From: Bacteroidales bacterium
GTDB taxonomy: Bacteria > Bacteroidota > Bacteroidia > Bacteroidales > F082
Length of the DNA stretch: 64,000 nt
Reading direction: 5' to 3'
Assembly: GCA_017395365.1 (NCBI GenBank)
Contig: JAFPUN010000017.1
Location: 1-64,000 of the forward strand
A program made the translations under genes and the position numbers. Numbering within the stretch: the first letter of the stretch is position 1; every line of letters begins with the position of its first letter. Of this stretch, positions 57,312 to 64,000 are shown piece by piece. The notes beneath the pieces are model-generated. The model did not search any database, was not told the DNA's origin, and saw only the letters and a program-made list of their open reading frames with translations.

Positions 57312-59603
57312 TTACAGGGCTCTCAACGACACGGCAAAGCCACCGCAAGGTGCCATGCGCAGCTTCAATGTCGACTTGGAAGTCACAGTTTTCTTGGAGA
57401 TGGTATAGGCCTTGGCGTTGTAATGATCATCGGGGATGCCACTAGCGTCCTTGGCATCGGCGTAGATGGTAGCCTCGTATTTCACTCCAGGGTTCAGGAA
57501 GTCGAGCTTCACCTCCACCTCACGGGCATTTTCATCGGTGATGCCGCCTACGTACCATACATCGTGCGGCGTGGCATGCCATAGGTCTTCTATCGTAGCG
57601 TCATCGGGCAAGGCATAGACGAATTTGGTAGCGTTCGATACCACGCCCTTTTTGCCGTCGGCAAGTTTTCCTACGCCTTCGGCGGCCTTGTTCAGACTCG
57701 ACAATTTGGGGTGACGAGCTGTAACAATAAAATCGCCTGGCTCGGCCATAAGATACAGACTCTTGTCCCAGTCAACAGCCACATCCTTGATGAACTGGAA
57801 AGCGTCCATGTGGGGCTGGTAATGCTCGGGGAAGTCGGCGGCCATCTGCAAGGGCGAGTAGAAGGTCACATACAAGCCCAACTGGTTACAGATGGTGGTG
57901 CGCATCTTTCCGCCCCAAGGCACGATCTTGCCCATGTCGGTCTCAAAGATGCCGGGGGTGTAGTCCATCGGGCCACCTTGCAAGCGAGTGAACGGCAAAA
58001 TGGTGGTATGCCCAGGGTTGATGCGCTCGCGGAACTCGGTACCCATAGCGCTCTCGTTGCCAATCATATTGGGCCAAGTGCGGCAGAGACCCGTAGGCCT
58101 GACCGCCTCATGCGAATTCACCATGATATGGTGCTTGGCCGCCTCGGTGATGCAATAATGGTAGTGGTTGTTGGTGGGTTGGCTATAGTGGCCTTCGCCA
58201 AAGGGGATGATGGTGCCCACATAGCCGCCTTTCACGGCATCGTAGCCATATTGGTTCATCAGGGTGTAGGCCTTCTCCAGCCAACGCTCGTAGTTCAATG
58301 TCGAAGCGGAGCTTTCGTGGTGCATGATGAGGCGGATACCCTTCTCGTGGGCATATTTGTTTAACGCTGGCAGGTCAAAGTCAGGATAAGGGGTGAGGAA
58401 ATCGAAGACAAAGTCTTTCTGTTTGGCATACCAGTCTTCCCAGCCAATGTTCCAGCCTTCGATAAGGAGGCCATCGAAGCCGTTAGCGGCGGCGAAGTCG
58501 ATGTATCGACGCACATTGGCGTTGTTGGCACCATGCGTGCCGTTGGGGGTGGCATGTTCATAGTCAGTTTCACCCAGCTTCACAGAGGGGAAGTCGTTGG
58601 TGTAGGCCCAAGTGCTCTTGCCCGAGATCATCTCCCACCACACGCCCATGTACTTGACGGGGTGAATCCAAGAGACATCCTCCAAAACGCAAGGATCGTT
58701 AAGGTTGAGAATCAGGCGCGAGGCAAGGACATCCGTCGCCGAGGTGCAAACCATCACCGTACGCCAAGGCGTGACACACGGGGCCTGGATGCGGCCTTTG
58801 TAACCCGTGGCGTCAGGACAAAGGAAGGCGCGAAACACCATATTCTGGTCATCGAGGTCGAGATGCATGGTGGGGAAGTCAAGCGTGGCCGCCTCATGGA
58901 TGTTGAGGTATAGGCCATCGTCGGTCTTCATCTGCAAAGCGGTCTGCACACCGGTGGGCGAAAATGCCGTCCACGGCCACCCACCGTCTTTGTGGCTCCC
59001 ATCCCATAAAGCACGGATCTGCGACAACCTCGACTCGGTATAGTTGTATTCCTGCGTATCCAAGTCGCCAGGAATCCACCAAGCGGTGTGGTCGCCCGCC
59101 ATGGCAAACTCGGTCAGTTCTTCCTTGATCCAGAAATAGACCAAGGCATTCTCCATCGGAAACTCGTAGCGGAAGCCGAGTCCGTCGTCATAGAGACGGA
59201 AACGGATGTTCATGACCGTGGCCTTTTTCTCGGTCGAGTGGTCCATGCTCTCCACGCTGCCTATGGGTTGCTCCAAAGTGACGAGCATCTCATTGTAGTG
59301 GTTGCGGATCTGCGCCTCTTCGCCCCACACGGGTTCCCAAGTCTCGTCAAAAGTGCTGTATTTCGTGTCTTTCAGTACAAAAGCATGGGCGAGGTCGTCG
59401 CGCCATTCGAGGGTGAAGCCCATCTTCGAAGGTAACACGATAGGTTTTCCCGCGCGATCAAGGGAATACTGCGGGATGCCACCGATGACTTCGAATTTCA
59501 GTTCCAGTTGTCCGTCGGGGCTTTTTACGGTGACTGGGTTGGCAAAGGAGGTAAAGACCACTCCAAGAGCCAGACAAAAGAGAATCAATACTGCTTTTTT
59601 CAT
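57312..59603 (-). CDS. Glycoside hydrolase family 97 enzyme
   Basis: This 763-residue periplasmic enzyme has a signal peptide (MKKAVLILFCLALGVVFTSFA). The domain layout is that of GH97: an N-terminal beta-sandwich (VKSPDGQLELKFEVIGG), a TIM barrel with YMGVWWEMISGKSTWAY, GFDGLLIEGWNIGWEDW, RLIMHHESS, VNSHEAVRPTGL and IGNESAMGTEF, and a C-terminal beta domain. The Glu in HHES and the Glu residues in NSHEAVRP and GNESAMG resemble the acid and base residues of inverting alpha-glucosidases of the SusB type; retaining members replace the first with Asp elsewhere. No SusC/D genes are nearby. Confidence 0.92.
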   Translation of the reverse strand: MKKAVLILFCLALGVVFTSFANPVTVKSPDGQLELKFEVIGGIPQYSLDRAGKPIVLPSKMGFTLEWRDDLAHAFVLKDTKYSTFDETWEPVWGEEAQIRNHYNEMLVTLEQPIGSVESMDHSTEKKATVMNIRFRLYDDGLGFRYEFPMENALVYFWIKEELTEFAMAGDHTAWWIPGDLDTQEYNYTESRLSQIRALWDGSHKDGGWPWTAFSPTGVQTALQMKTDDGLYLNIHEAATLDFPTMHLDLDDQNMVFRAFLCPDATGYKGRIQAPCVTPWRTVMVCTSATDVLASRLILNLNDPCVLEDVSWIHPVKYMGVWWEMISGKSTWAYTNDFPSVKLGETDYEHATPNGTHGANNANVRRYIDFAAANGFDGLLIEGWNIGWEDWYAKQKDFVFDFLTPYPDFDLPALNKYAHEKGIRLIMHHESSASTLNYERWLEKAYTLMNQYGYDAVKGGYVGTIIPFGEGHYSQPTNNHYHYCITEAAKHHIMVNSHEAVRPTGLCRTWPNMIGNESAMGTEFRERINPGHTTILPFTRLQGGPMDYTPGIFETDMGKIVPWGGKMRTTICNQLGLYVTFYSPLQMAADFPEHYQPHMDAFQFIKDVAVDWDKSLYLMAEPGDFIVTARHPKLSSLNKAAEGVGKLADGKKGVVSNATKFVYALPDDATIEDLWHATPHDVWYVGGITDENAREVEVKLDFLNPGVKYEATIYADAKDASGIPDDHYNAKAYTISKKTVTSKSTLKLRMAPCGGFAVSLRAL

Positions 59604-59626
59604 AGGTAGGGTTTTGCAAAGGTTAA

Positions 59627-61234
59627 TTACATCCTAAACACGCCAAACTGTTGCGGCGGGAAGGGTTGGTTCAAGGAAGCGGCGATGCCTAAAGCAAGGA
59701 TCTTGCGCGTGTCGACGGGGTCGATGATGCCATCGTCCCAGAGGCGGGCGGTGCTATAGAACGCCGAACCTTCATAGTCGTATTTGGCAAGGATTTCTTT
59801 CTTCAATTTTGCGATTTCATCGGTGGGGACTTCCAAACCCTTGTACTTGTACTGGTCTTCCTTCACCGTGGCGAGGACGCTCGCCGCCTGCTCGCCGCCC
59901 ATGACGGAGATCTTGGCGTTAGGCCACATGAAGAGCAACCTCGGACTATAGGCACGACCTGCCATGCCATAGTTGCCAGCGCCAAATGAGCCGCCGAAGA
60001 TGATGGTGAACTTGGGCACATTGGCATTCGAGACGGCATGGACCATCTTCGCGCCGTCCTTGGCGATGCCACCCTGCTCGTACTGCTTGCCCACCATGAA
60101 GCCAGTGATGTTCTGCAGGAACACCAACGGGATGTTTCTTTGGCAACAAAGTTCAATAAAATGCGTGGCTTTTAACGCTGATTCCGAGAACAACACACCA
60201 TAGTTGGCGATAATGCCTACGGGGAAGCCCATCAAGTGGGCAAAGCCACAGACAAGGGTGGTGGCATAGCGCGACTTGAACTCTTGGAAACGGCTGCCGT
60301 CAACGATTCTTGCGATAATCTCACGGGGGTCAACCAGCTTATGGAAGTCGATGGGGGCAAGACCATAGAGGTCATGCGGGTCATATAAAGGAGCCTCCAC
60401 GGGCAGCATGTCTAACTTCTGTCGGTGCGACTTCTCCAGGGTCTTAAAGATGTTGCGGCAGATCTGCAAGGCATGTTGATCGTTCTCAGCCAGATGGTCG
60501 GCCACGCCCGAGATACTGGTGTGCATCTCGCCGCCGCCCAACTCTTCCGCGGTGACCACCTCACCCGTGGCAGCCTTCACCAATGGCGGACCGCCTAAAT
60601 AGATGGTGCCTTGGTTGCGAACGATGATGGTCTCGTCGCTCATGGCCGGGACATAGGCGCCACCAGCCGTACACATACCCATCACAATGGCAATCTGTGG
60701 GATGCCCATTGCCGACATACGCGCTTGGTTATAGAAGAAACGCCCGAAGTGGTCGCGGTCGGGAAAAACCGTGTCCTGTTCGGGCAAGAAGGCGCCGCCG
60801 CTGTCGACCATATAGACGCAGGGGAGGTGGTTTTCCATGGCAATCTCTTGTGCGCGAAGGTGTTTCTTCACCGTATACTGCATATAAGTGCCGCCTTTCA
60901 CGGTGGCGTCGTTGGCCACGATGACGGCTTCACGACCTTGGATGACACCGATACCCGTGATGATGCCCGCCGAAGGAAAGTCGTTGTTATAGGTGCCATA
61001 GGCCGCCATCGGCGAGAGCTCGAGGAAGGGGGTGTTGGGGTCGATGAGCAGGTCTATGCGCTCGCGGGCAAGGAGTTTGTTGCGTTTCTTGTGCTTGGCC
61101 ACCGCCGCCTCGCCGCCGCCCTGCATGGCTTCGCCCATTGCAGTGCGGTATTGCGCCATTAACGCGAGGAAATTCTTCTCGTTCTGCTTGAACTCCTCGG
61201 AATCAGTGCGTATGTTGGATTTCAGGACTTGCAT
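59627..61234 (-). CDS. Acyl-CoA carboxylase beta subunit, methylcrotonyl-CoA type
   Basis: This 535-residue carboxyltransferase is of the methylcrotonyl-CoA carboxylase beta type. It has [58 protein letters not shown] and [13 protein letters not shown], covering both acyl-CoA and carboxybiotin sites. It would need a biotin-carrying alpha subunit, absent from the window. Start 61234 ([10 protein letters not shown]) is preferred to the ORF start at 61378, which overlaps rlmN's promoter. It is divergent from rlmN over a 55-base shared promoter gap. The exact acyl-CoA substrate is not proven. Confidence 0.87.
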   Translation of the reverse strand: MQVLKSNIRTDSEEFKQNEKNFLALMAQYRTAMGEAMQGGGEAAVAKHKKRNKLLARERIDLLIDPNTPFLELSPMAAYGTYNNDFPSAGIITGIGVIQGREAVIVANDATVKGGTYMQYTVKKHLRAQEIAMENHLPCVYMVDSGGAFLPEQDTVFPDRDHFGRFFYNQARMSAMGIPQIAIVMGMCTAGGAYVPAMSDETIIVRNQGTIYLGGPPLVKAATGEVVTAEELGGGEMHTSISGVADHLAENDQHALQICRNIFKTLEKSHRQKLDMLPVEAPLYDPHDLYGLAPIDFHKLVDPREIIARIVDGSRFQEFKSRYATTLVCGFAHLMGFPVGIIANYGVLFSESALKATHFIELCCQRNIPLVFLQNITGFMVGKQYEQGGIAKDGAKMVHAVSNANVPKFTIIFGGSFGAGNYGMAGRAYSPRLLFMWPNAKISVMGGEQAASVLATVKEDQYKYKGLEVPTDEIAKLKKEILAKYDYEGSAFYSTARLWDDGIIDPVDTRKILALGIAASLNQPFPPQQFGVFRM

Positions 61235-61256
61235 GGTTGGATTCGATATGAAAGCA

Positions 61257-61264
61257 CAAAAATA
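61257..61264 (-). promoter_or_regulatory. -7 element of the carboxylase gene
   Basis: The minus strand reads TATTTTTG, 22 bases upstream of the ATG at 61234. It is 13 bases from the divergent rlmN -7 box, so the promoters overlap. Confidence 0.6.
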
Positions 61265-61277
61265 GAAAAAAATATCG

Positions 61278-61285
61278 TATTTTTG
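61278..61285 (+). promoter_or_regulatory. -7 element of rlmN, predicted leaderless
   Basis: TATTTTTG ends 4 bases before ATG 61290, so transcription should begin at the start codon. Confidence 0.6.
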
Positions 61286-61289
61286 CCGC

Positions 61290-62309
61290 ATGGAAGAAAA
61301 ACATGTACTTTTAGGCAAGACACCTGCCGAAATCCAAGAGCTCGTCGAGCAACTGCAGCTGCCCAAATTTACGGGCAAGCAGCTCGTGGACTGGATTTAT
61401 AACAAACGCTGCGCCTCAATTGACGATATGACCAACCTCAGCAAGGCTTCACGCGCGCTGTTGGCTGAACATTATGACACTGGTTTGAAAGCTCCCGTCA
61501 AGGAGCAGGTCTCGACCGACGGCACAAAGAAATACCTCTTCCCCGCTGGCGAGCATTTCGTCGAAGCCGCTTACATCCCCGATCGTGAACGGGCCACGCT
61601 CTGCGTCTCCACCCAGGTGGGCTGCCAGATGGACTGCCTCTTTTGCGCCACAGGCAAGCAAGGCTTCCAAAAGAACCTCTCCGTAGCCGAGATCATGAAC
61701 CAGATCCTCAGCCTCCCTGAGTTTGACACGCTGACCAATATCGTCTTTATGGGTATGGGAGAGCCTTTGGCCAACTACGACAATCTGATGCGCTCCCTTG
61801 ACATCCTCACGCAGGAATGGGCTATGGGCTGGAGTCCGACGCGTATCACCGTGTCGACCTGTGGCCTCATCCCTAACCTAAAGCGTTTTTTGGAAGAGTC
61901 GAAATGTAACCTCGCCATCTCGATGCATAGTCCTTTCCACGACGAGCGCCTCAAACTGATGCCCGTCGAGAAGAGCTATCCTATTAAGGAAGTCATCCAT
62001 GCCGTAAGACAGCATGACTGGCACGGACAGCGCCGCCTTTCATTCGAGTACATCATCTTCAAGGACCTCAACCACAGCAAGGACCACATCAAGGAGATTG
62101 CCCGACTGTTGGGAAGCACCCGTTGCCGCTTCAATCTCATTCGATACCATGCGGTGCCGAACATCCCGCTGAAGAGTCCCGATGTCGCCACAATGACCTG
62201 GTTCCGCGACGCCTTGAACGAGAAAGGCATCATCGCCACCATCCGCGCCTCACGCGGACAAGACATCGACGCCGCCTGCGGTTTGCTGTCAACGAAAAAC
62301 CTGCTTTAA
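61290..62309 (+). CDS. rlmN: 23S rRNA (adenine-2503-C2)-methyltransferase
   Basis: This 339-residue radical-SAM enzyme methylates A2503 of 23S rRNA and A37 of some tRNAs. The N-terminal RNA-binding helical domain ([21 protein letters not shown]) is followed by the iron-sulfur motif [16 protein letters not shown] (C-x3-C-x2-C). The dual cysteine mechanism is supported by Cys residues in the SAM-binding barrel and the C-terminal [12 protein letters not shown]. The stop lies in the loop of a terminator hairpin. Confidence 0.95.
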   Translation: MEEKHVLLGKTPAEIQELVEQLQLPKFTGKQLVDWIYNKRCASIDDMTNLSKASRALLAEHYDTGLKAPVKEQVSTDGTKKYLFPAGEHFVEAAYIPDRERATLCVSTQVGCQMDCLFCATGKQGFQKNLSVAEIMNQILSLPEFDTLTNIVFMGMGEPLANYDNLMRSLDILTQEWAMGWSPTRITVSTCGLIPNLKRFLEESKCNLAISMHSPFHDERLKLMPVEKSYPIKEVIHAVRQHDWHGQRRLSFEYIIFKDLNHSKDHIKEIARLLGSTRCRFNLIRYHAVPNIPLKSPDVATMTWFRDALNEKGIIATIRASRGQDIDAACGLLSTKNLL

Positions 62310-62321
62310 TCCAGGTTTTTT
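62297..62321 (+). terminator. Rho-independent terminator overlapping the rlmN stop
   Basis: AAACCTG (62297-62303) pairs with CAGGTTT (62312-62318) with the TAA stop codon in the loop, followed by a T tract to 62321. Confidence 0.7.
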
Positions 62322-62353
62322 GGCAAAAAACGCTTATCGGCTTTATTTTTCAC

Positions 62354-62361
62354 TACCTTTG
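62354..62361 (+). promoter_or_regulatory. -7 element of the acyl ligase gene
   Basis: TACCTTTG fits TAnnTTTG and lies 45 bases before the ATG at 62407. No clear -33 TTTG at standard spacing. Confidence 0.5.
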
Positions 62362-62406
62362 TGCCTTATTTGAAATTGAAAACAATAAACCTCATATTCT
62401 ATTTCT

Positions 62407-63903
62407 ATGAAAGATAACACCTATTTTCCCAGTATGCTTGCTGCCGAAGAACTCGCGCAGTTGAAGTTCATCCCCACACTTCCTGAATTTGTGACCTGGA
62501 TTGAGCAACAATGGGGTGACCTCCCCTGCCTCTCCGACACGGTAGCCCAACTGAATTACAAACAAGTATGCGATATTATTGCCCGCAAGCGTGCCCTGCT
62601 CAACGACATGGGCCTGCAAAAAGGCGACAAGGTGGCCATCTTGGACAACACCACCGTTGAAGCCGTCGAGATGTTCCTCGCCGTCACATCGGGTGGCTTT
62701 GTGGCCATCAACCTGCCTGCACAACTGCCCCCGCAAGCCATCGTGGGCTGCTGCATGAAGTTTGGCGTGAAAGCGTTGGCCTATGGTAAAGACTTCGCCG
62801 AAGCTGTCGCAGGTGTGCCCTGCCCCACCATCGCCATCACCGACTGCGCCGACCACACCGCTCCAACAGTAGCGGTCGACAGAAACGATCCCGCCGCCAT
62901 CTTCTTCACCGGCGGTACGACAGGTGCCCCCAAGGGTGCTGTGCTGCCCCACAGAGCACTCATGCGTGGTGCCCTCAACGGCTGCTATGCCCCTGGCAAG
63001 CAATTCGGATGCCATCGTTATGCCACCGTGCTGCCGCTCAGCCATGTCTTCGGCCTGATAGCCAGCACCCTGTCGGCCCTTTACAAAGGCGCTGAATGGG
63101 TGTCGGCAGGCAATGTGAAGGAAACGGTGTCAAAGTTCCCGATGATCAAGCCTACATACTTGGTGGCGGTGCCCGGCATCTGCGAGATCCTGATGGGCCT
63201 TATCAAGATGTATGGTGTCGGTTACCTCGGTGGCCAGCTCAAATACATCATCTCCGGTGCAGCCAACGTACCTCCGAAACTCATCGCCGAGTTCGATGCC
63301 ATCGGTATCCAACTCTTCGAAGGCTACGGCATGACGGAAGGTGCCAACCTCACCACGGGCAACATCGACGTGAAAGAAAAACCCACTTCGGTCGGCAAAC
63401 TCTATCCTGAACAGGAAGCCAAAGTGGTCGACGGTGAGTTGTGGTTCCGCGGCGACAATGTGTTCCTTGGCTATTACGGCGACCCCGAGAAGACGGCCGA
63501 GACCCTCACCGAGGACGGCTGGATCAAGACGGGCGACCTCGTTCGCTTCGACGAAGAAGGCTATATGTATATCGTAGGCCGCATCAAGAATCTCATCATC
63601 CTCGGCAACGGCGAGAATGTCAGCCCCGAGAGCATCGAAGAGCCGTTCTACAAGGACAGCAAACTGCGCGACTGCCTGGTCAAAGAAGACGAGGTGGACG
63701 GCCGTCAGGTGATTGCCATCGAGATCTATCCCAGGATGGACGAGTTTGCCAACACGCCTTGGGAAGAGGTGGAAGCCTACTTCAAGGAACTCGTCGGCCA
63801 GGTCAACGCCACGCTGCCCACGACACACCAGATCGGCAAAGTCACCGTGCGCAAGGAAGACTTCAAGCGCACTGGTGCCATGAAAGTCTCACGTAACCAA
63901 TAA
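62407..63903 (+). CDS. AMP-dependent acyl-CoA/acyl-ACP synthetase
   Basis: This 498-residue adenylate-forming ligase activates a carboxylic acid with ATP and transfers it to CoA or an acyl carrier protein. It has A3 FFTGGTTGAPKGAVLPH, A5 FEGYGMTEG, A7 DGWIKTGDL, A8 YIVGRIKNLIILGNGENVSPE, and the A10 Lys in RTGAMKVSR. The next gene, 6 bases downstream, begins an acyl carrier protein, so loading of that carrier is a likely role. Substrate is not readable from sequence. Confidence 0.87.
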   Translation: MKDNTYFPSMLAAEELAQLKFIPTLPEFVTWIEQQWGDLPCLSDTVAQLNYKQVCDIIARKRALLNDMGLQKGDKVAILDNTTVEAVEMFLAVTSGGFVAINLPAQLPPQAIVGCCMKFGVKALAYGKDFAEAVAGVPCPTIAITDCADHTAPTVAVDRNDPAAIFFTGGTTGAPKGAVLPHRALMRGALNGCYAPGKQFGCHRYATVLPLSHVFGLIASTLSALYKGAEWVSAGNVKETVSKFPMIKPTYLVAVPGICEILMGLIKMYGVGYLGGQLKYIISGAANVPPKLIAEFDAIGIQLFEGYGMTEGANLTTGNIDVKEKPTSVGKLYPEQEAKVVDGELWFRGDNVFLGYYGDPEKTAETLTEDGWIKTGDLVRFDEEGYMYIVGRIKNLIILGNGENVSPESIEEPFYKDSKLRDCLVKEDEVDGRQVIAIEIYPRMDEFANTPWEEVEAYFKELVGQVNATLPTTHQIGKVTVRKEDFKRTGAMKVSRNQ

Positions 63904-63909
63904 AGCAAC

Positions 63910-64000
63910 ATGCAAAGAGAAGACATATTCGAAGGATTGAAAGATATCCTGAAGCAGATCAAGCCCTCCATGGATCTGTCGGCCGTCAACGAAGACTCGC
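63910..64000 (+). CDS. Acyl carrier protein, N-terminal part (cut by window end)
   Basis: Only the first 30 codons are present: MQREDIFEGLKDILKQIKPS followed by MDLSAVNEDS. The helix, KP and acidic residues before a missing DSL serine motif fit an acyl carrier protein. Its start lies 6 bases after the adenylating ligase, implying the pair forms an acyl-activating unit extending beyond the window. The phosphopantetheine-attachment Ser is not in the window. Confidence 0.7.
   Translation, partial: MQREDIFEGLKDILKQIKPSMDLSAVNEDS

Noticed and set aside
1-64000. tRNA or rRNA genes
   Set aside because: No cloverleaf-like or rRNA-like stretch was seen in the intergenic gaps; all gaps over 150 bases are accounted for by repeats, fragments or promoters.

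Overview
The window comes from an anaerobic member of the Bacteroidetes, most likely Bacteroidales. The evidence is: secreted proteins ending in type IX secretion (T9SS) sorting domains, BspA-like leucine-rich proteins, many lipoproteins with Bacteroidetes-style lipoboxes, a GH97 glycosidase, the hydrogenase maturase HydF, and promoters of the Bacteroidetes form TTTG / TAnnTTTG in front of many genes. No tRNA, rRNA, CRISPR array, transposase or integrase was recognised. Genes lie on both strands and most intergenic gaps are short.

Layout. 1-2.4 kb: tails of T9SS-sorted secreted proteins and a small lipoprotein. 2.5-8.2 kb (minus strand): an SLC13-type anion symporter, a pair of CYTH-type proteins, a lipoprotein with two lamin-tail domains and a phosphate-selective-type porin. 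8.4-14.1 kb: asd, ribF, rlmH, two exported proteins, HMG-CoA reductase and a small protein. 14.1-20.8 kb: a GYDIA-type GHMP kinase, then a frameshifted TPR/HTH regulator, a BspA-like protein and a lipoprotein, then diphosphomevalonate decarboxylase and mevalonate kinase. Together with HMG-CoA reductase this is most of a mevalonate pathway to isoprenoids, interrupted by three unrelated genes. 20.8-27.5 kb: gtrA, recG, a DUF2442 protein, an EamA transporter, a TatD-type hydrolase, a low-molecular-weight tyrosine phosphatase and an M15 peptidase lipoprotein.

27.5-44.1 kb is accessory DNA. It holds two AAA_14/DUF4143-type ATPases, each preceded by three direct repeats with an exact 33-bp period but different repeat sequences, and a third orphan 33-bp repeat pair fused to what looks like an ATPase tail. 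Decayed copies of the M15 peptidase 3' end bracket the second ATPase, and a fragment of an HTH gene lies next to the first. An AT-rich three-gene island with a HEPN-like motif, a 2299-residue BspA-like surface protein, a companion protein sharing a 111-residue module, and a transmembrane Ser/Thr kinase with its regulator complete the region. The repeat-plus-ATPase units are the best candidate for an undescribed system.

44.1-64 kb returns to ordinary genes: hydF, a membrane LytTR regulator with a probable operator, two tandem ssb genes, RNase H, 6-phosphofructokinase, lipoproteins, aspS, an Ig-like lipoprotein, a GT39-type membrane glycosyltransferase, an L,D-transpeptidase, GH97, an acyl-CoA carboxylase beta subunit, rlmN, an AMP-dependent acyl ligase and the start of an acyl carrier protein gene. 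Short palindromic repeats of several families are scattered through the window, some inside reading frames where they add residues to conserved enzymes.
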